The notes under the pieces were generated by a model. It was not told the DNA's origin. It did not search any database and saw only the letters and a program-made list of their open reading frames with translations. Shown here one piece after another: positions 62,380 through 64,000 of a stretch of 64,000 nucleotides of DNA; the first letter of the stretch is position 1, and the number at the start of each line of letters is the position of its first letter. The translations under genes were made by a program, and so were the position numbers. This stretch comes from Pseudokineococcus lusitanus (GTDB lineage: Bacteria > Actinomycetota > Actinomycetes > Actinomycetales > Quadrisphaeraceae), in assembly GCF_003751265.1 (NCBI RefSeq), contig NZ_RJKN01000011.1, positions 18,023 to 82,022 on the forward strand, written 5' to 3'.

Positions 62380-63647
62380 GCGCGCGCGACGTCCTCGGGG
62401 CCGTCCGCGGCGTCCTCCCGGTCGGCCCGACCGCGCGCCGTCGGGCGCGGACCACGGCCCGGGTCGCGGCCTGGACGGGAGCCGGCGTCGTGGGCGCCAC
62501 CTCCCTTGCCGCCGCCGGGGTCTCCGGGCTCGCGGCCTTCTTCGTGCGCCGCGTCGTCACGCCCGTCCACGAGCGGCCGGACGACGTCCGCGTGCTCGCG
62601 GTCGACCTGGACCCGGCCCTCCCGGGCGGCCCCACCGTCACCGTCACCGCCGACCCGCAGACGCGCGCCCCGGGCCGCTACGTCCTCCTCCTCGACGGCG
62701 GCCGCCGCGCCGCCCAGGTCGGCGACGTCGTCCGCGAGGAGCGCGGGTCCGTCGTCCGGCGGCTGCTCGAGGTGCCCGAGGGCGGGCTCGAGCCCGGCAC
62801 GGCGCGCTGGAGCGGCACCGTCCACGTCGGCGACCCCTCGGCGGCCGGGCTGCCCTTCGAGGACGTCGTCGTCCCGACCCCGCTCGGGGGGATGCCGGCC
62901 TGGTTCGTGCCGGTCGGGCCCGCCCGCCGCGGCGCCGCCGCGGGCGGCGGCGGGGACACGTGGGCCGTCCTCGTCCACGGCCGCGGCGCGACGCGGGAGG
63001 AGTGCCTGCGGGCGCTCCCCGTGCTGCACCGTCTCGGGCTGCCCTGCCTCGTGCCCGCCTACCGCAACGACAAGGACGCCCCGGCGTCGTCGGCGGGGAC
63101 CTACGGGCTCGGCGACACCGAGTGGCTCGACGTCGAGGCGGCCGTCCTCCACGCCCTCGACCGCGGCGCGCGGGAGGTCGTCCTCGTCGGGTGGTCGATG
63201 GGCGGGGCGATCGTCCTCCAGCTCGCGACCCGCTCCTGGACGGCCGACCGGGTGCGCGCGATGGTGCTCGACTCCCCCGTCGTCGACTGGCGCGACGTCC
63301 TCGAGCACGCCGCCCGCCAGCACCACATCCCGCGGCCCGTCGGACGGCTCGGCATGGCGATGCTCGCCCACCCCTCCGCGCGCGCCCTCCTCGGTGTCCA
63401 GGCGCCCATCGACGTCACCCGGCTCGACTGGGTGGTCCGCGCCGACGAGCTCGGCGTGCCGCTGCTCCTCCTCCACGCCGGCGACGACGACGTCGTCCCC
63501 ATCGGCCCCTCGCGCCGCCTGGCCGCCGCCCGCCCCGACCTCGTCGTCTTCCGGGACTTCCCCGGCGCCCAGCACACCAAGGAGTGGAACACCGACCCCG
63601 ACCGCTGGGAGCGAGAGGTGGCGCGCTTCCTGCTCGAGCACCTCTGA
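62376..63647 (+). CDS. Alpha/beta hydrolase with N-terminal membrane anchor
   Basis: A 423-residue protein. One hydrophobic segment near residues 32-55 (AAWTGAGVVGATSLAAAGVS) anchors it; residues 60-185 form a beta-rich region (RYVLLLDGGRRAAQVGDVVR); the hydrolase domain follows with the oxyanion motif VLVHGRGATREECLRALPVL, nucleophile elbow VGWSMGGAIV, acid in LHAGDDDVVPIGPSR and His in PGAQHTKEWN. The substrate is unknown; dipeptidyl-peptidase-like or lipase activity cannot be judged. The GTG overlaps the DoxX-like stop. Confidence 0.85.
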   Translation: MSARDVLGAVRGVLPVGPTARRRARTTARVAAWTGAGVVGATSLAAAGVSGLAAFFVRRVVTPVHERPDDVRVLAVDLDPALPGGPTVTVTADPQTRAPGRYVLLLDGGRRAAQVGDVVREERGSVVRRLLEVPEGGLEPGTARWSGTVHVGDPSAAGLPFEDVVVPTPLGGMPAWFVPVGPARRGAAAGGGGDTWAVLVHGRGATREECLRALPVLHRLGLPCLVPAYRNDKDAPASSAGTYGLGDTEWLDVEAAVLHALDRGAREVVLVGWSMGGAIVLQLATRSWTADRVRAMVLDSPVVDWRDVLEHAARQHHIPRPVGRLGMAMLAHPSARALLGVQAPIDVTRLDWVVRADELGVPLLLLHAGDDDVVPIGPSRRLAAARPDLVVFRDFPGAQHTKEWNTDPDRWEREVARFLLEHL

Positions 63648-63670
63648 CGGTCGCGCGACCGCAGCCGACG

Positions 63671-64000
63671 TCACGCAGCCGCCACCTCACGGGTCCCCAG
63701 CCTCGTCGTGCGGGCGCGCCAGCGGTCGACGACGCGGTCGAGCGCTCTCGTCCAGGGTGGTGGTGGTCGTCGGGGTGCGGTGCCGTCGGGTGGGTGCCAG
63801 ATCACCTGGGTGCCGTCGAGCTCGCCTCGCCAGCCCTCGCGGTGGACGAGGCGGTGGTGGTGGCCGCACAGGCAGGCGGCGTTGCGCTCGGACGTGGTCC
63901 CGCCCTTCGACCAGGGGGTGAGGTGGTGGATGTGGCCCCACTCGGCCGGACGGCTGCAGCCGCCCCAGGTGCAGGTGCGGTCGCGCAGGCGGACGGCGGT
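63671..64000 (-). CDS. HNH endonuclease (DUF222/13E12-type), C-terminal part only
   Basis: The last 109 codons of a gene whose start lies beyond the right edge. The HNH nuclease motif is complete: RDRTCTWGGCSRPAEWGHIH, HLTPWSKGGTTSERN and CLCGHHHRLVHREGW, with two CxxC-like pairs for zinc and His-His for catalysis. Such domains end DUF222 (13E12 repeat family) proteins, multicopy in many actinobacteria. Codons CCA, CGA and AGA, rare in the rest of the window, cluster near its 3' end, hinting at a different history from its neighbours. Confidence 0.88.
   Translation of the reverse strand, partial: TAVRLRDRTCTWGGCSRPAEWGHIHHLTPWSKGGTTSERNAACLCGHHHRLVHREGWRGELDGTQVIWHPPDGTAPRRPPPPWTRALDRVVDRWRARTTRLGTREVAAA

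Overview
The window is a stretch of a very GC-rich actinobacterial chromosome. Coding third positions are almost all G or C, GTG starts outnumber ATG, and many genes overlap by 4 nt (GTGA). It encodes Actinobacteria-specific families (SepH, DUF3000, DUF3093, DUF3159, DUF3710, DUF4192, DUF4193, DUF5998, DUF7455), a SAM-IV riboswitch, a [2Fe-2S]-type ferrochelatase and HemQ. A flagellar-type (sigma-28-like) promoter hints at a motile lineage. The genus cannot be fixed from the sequence; a Kineosporiales or Micrococcales-like actinomycete is a guess. I see no rRNA, tRNA, CRISPR array, prophage or insertion sequence.

Layout. 1-4400: an ATP-dependent DNA ligase (cut by the left edge), an EcsC protein, a YkvA protein and a DUF4192 protein. 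4470-5906: a SAM-IV riboswitch and metX (methionine synthesis). 5919-10640: a NUDIX hydrolase, a universal stress protein, the principal sigma factor SigA with a 350-nt leader region, and small conserved proteins. 10860-17132: parE and parC (topoisomerase IV) in convergent orientation around an APC permease. 17157-23367: a nitroreductase, a Pat-type protein acetyltransferase, DUF5998, a phosphodiesterase and thymidine kinase, followed by three 41-bp tandem repeats. 23568-27443: sepH (cell division), ferrochelatase, an inositol-phosphatase family gene and a small gene. 28253-32070: DUF4193, DUF3093 and a tight dut-DUF3710-OB-fold-DUF3159 operon. 32142-37094: two RCK (TrkA-type) proteins divergent from a KimA-like permease coupled to a TrmA-family methyltransferase, most simply a potassium uptake module. 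37450-40765: aconitase with a striking palindromic operator, and a monooxygenase-fold protein. 40847-47662: a LacI-controlled glucan locus (ABC importer on the minus strand, debranching-type glucosidase on the plus strand). 48374-54859: dxs (isoprenoids), an amino acid permease, RNase D, a LuxR-type regulator and DUF3000. 54933-58347: hemE-cgoX-hemQ, the coproporphyrin-dependent heme branch completed by the ferrochelatase at 25 kb. 58436-63647: a GNAT protein, msrB, small unknowns, LigC-type DNA ligase, a DoxX-like membrane protein and an alpha/beta hydrolase. 63671-64000: the C-terminus of an HNH nuclease.

The order sigA ... suhB-like, DUF4193, DUF3093, dut, DUF3710, OB-fold, DUF3159, RCK pair, permease, TrmA-like, dxs, hemE, cgoX, hemQ, msrB resembles, from memory, the Rv2703-Rv2674 region of Mycobacterium tuberculosis. 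This is therefore mainly an ancestral housekeeping neighbourhood with inserted accessory pieces (metX, sugar locus, acn, ligases).

Most of the novelty is regulatory. About twenty genes carry a -10-like hexamer 6-8 nt before the start codon, the signature of leaderless mRNAs. msrB has a SigR/SigH-type promoter, the LuxR gene a sigma-28-type promoter and acn a 22-bp palindrome over its -10 box. No obviously new multi-gene system was found. The least explained items are the 41-bp repeats, the dut-DUF3710-OB-DUF3159 operon and several small conserved unknown proteins.
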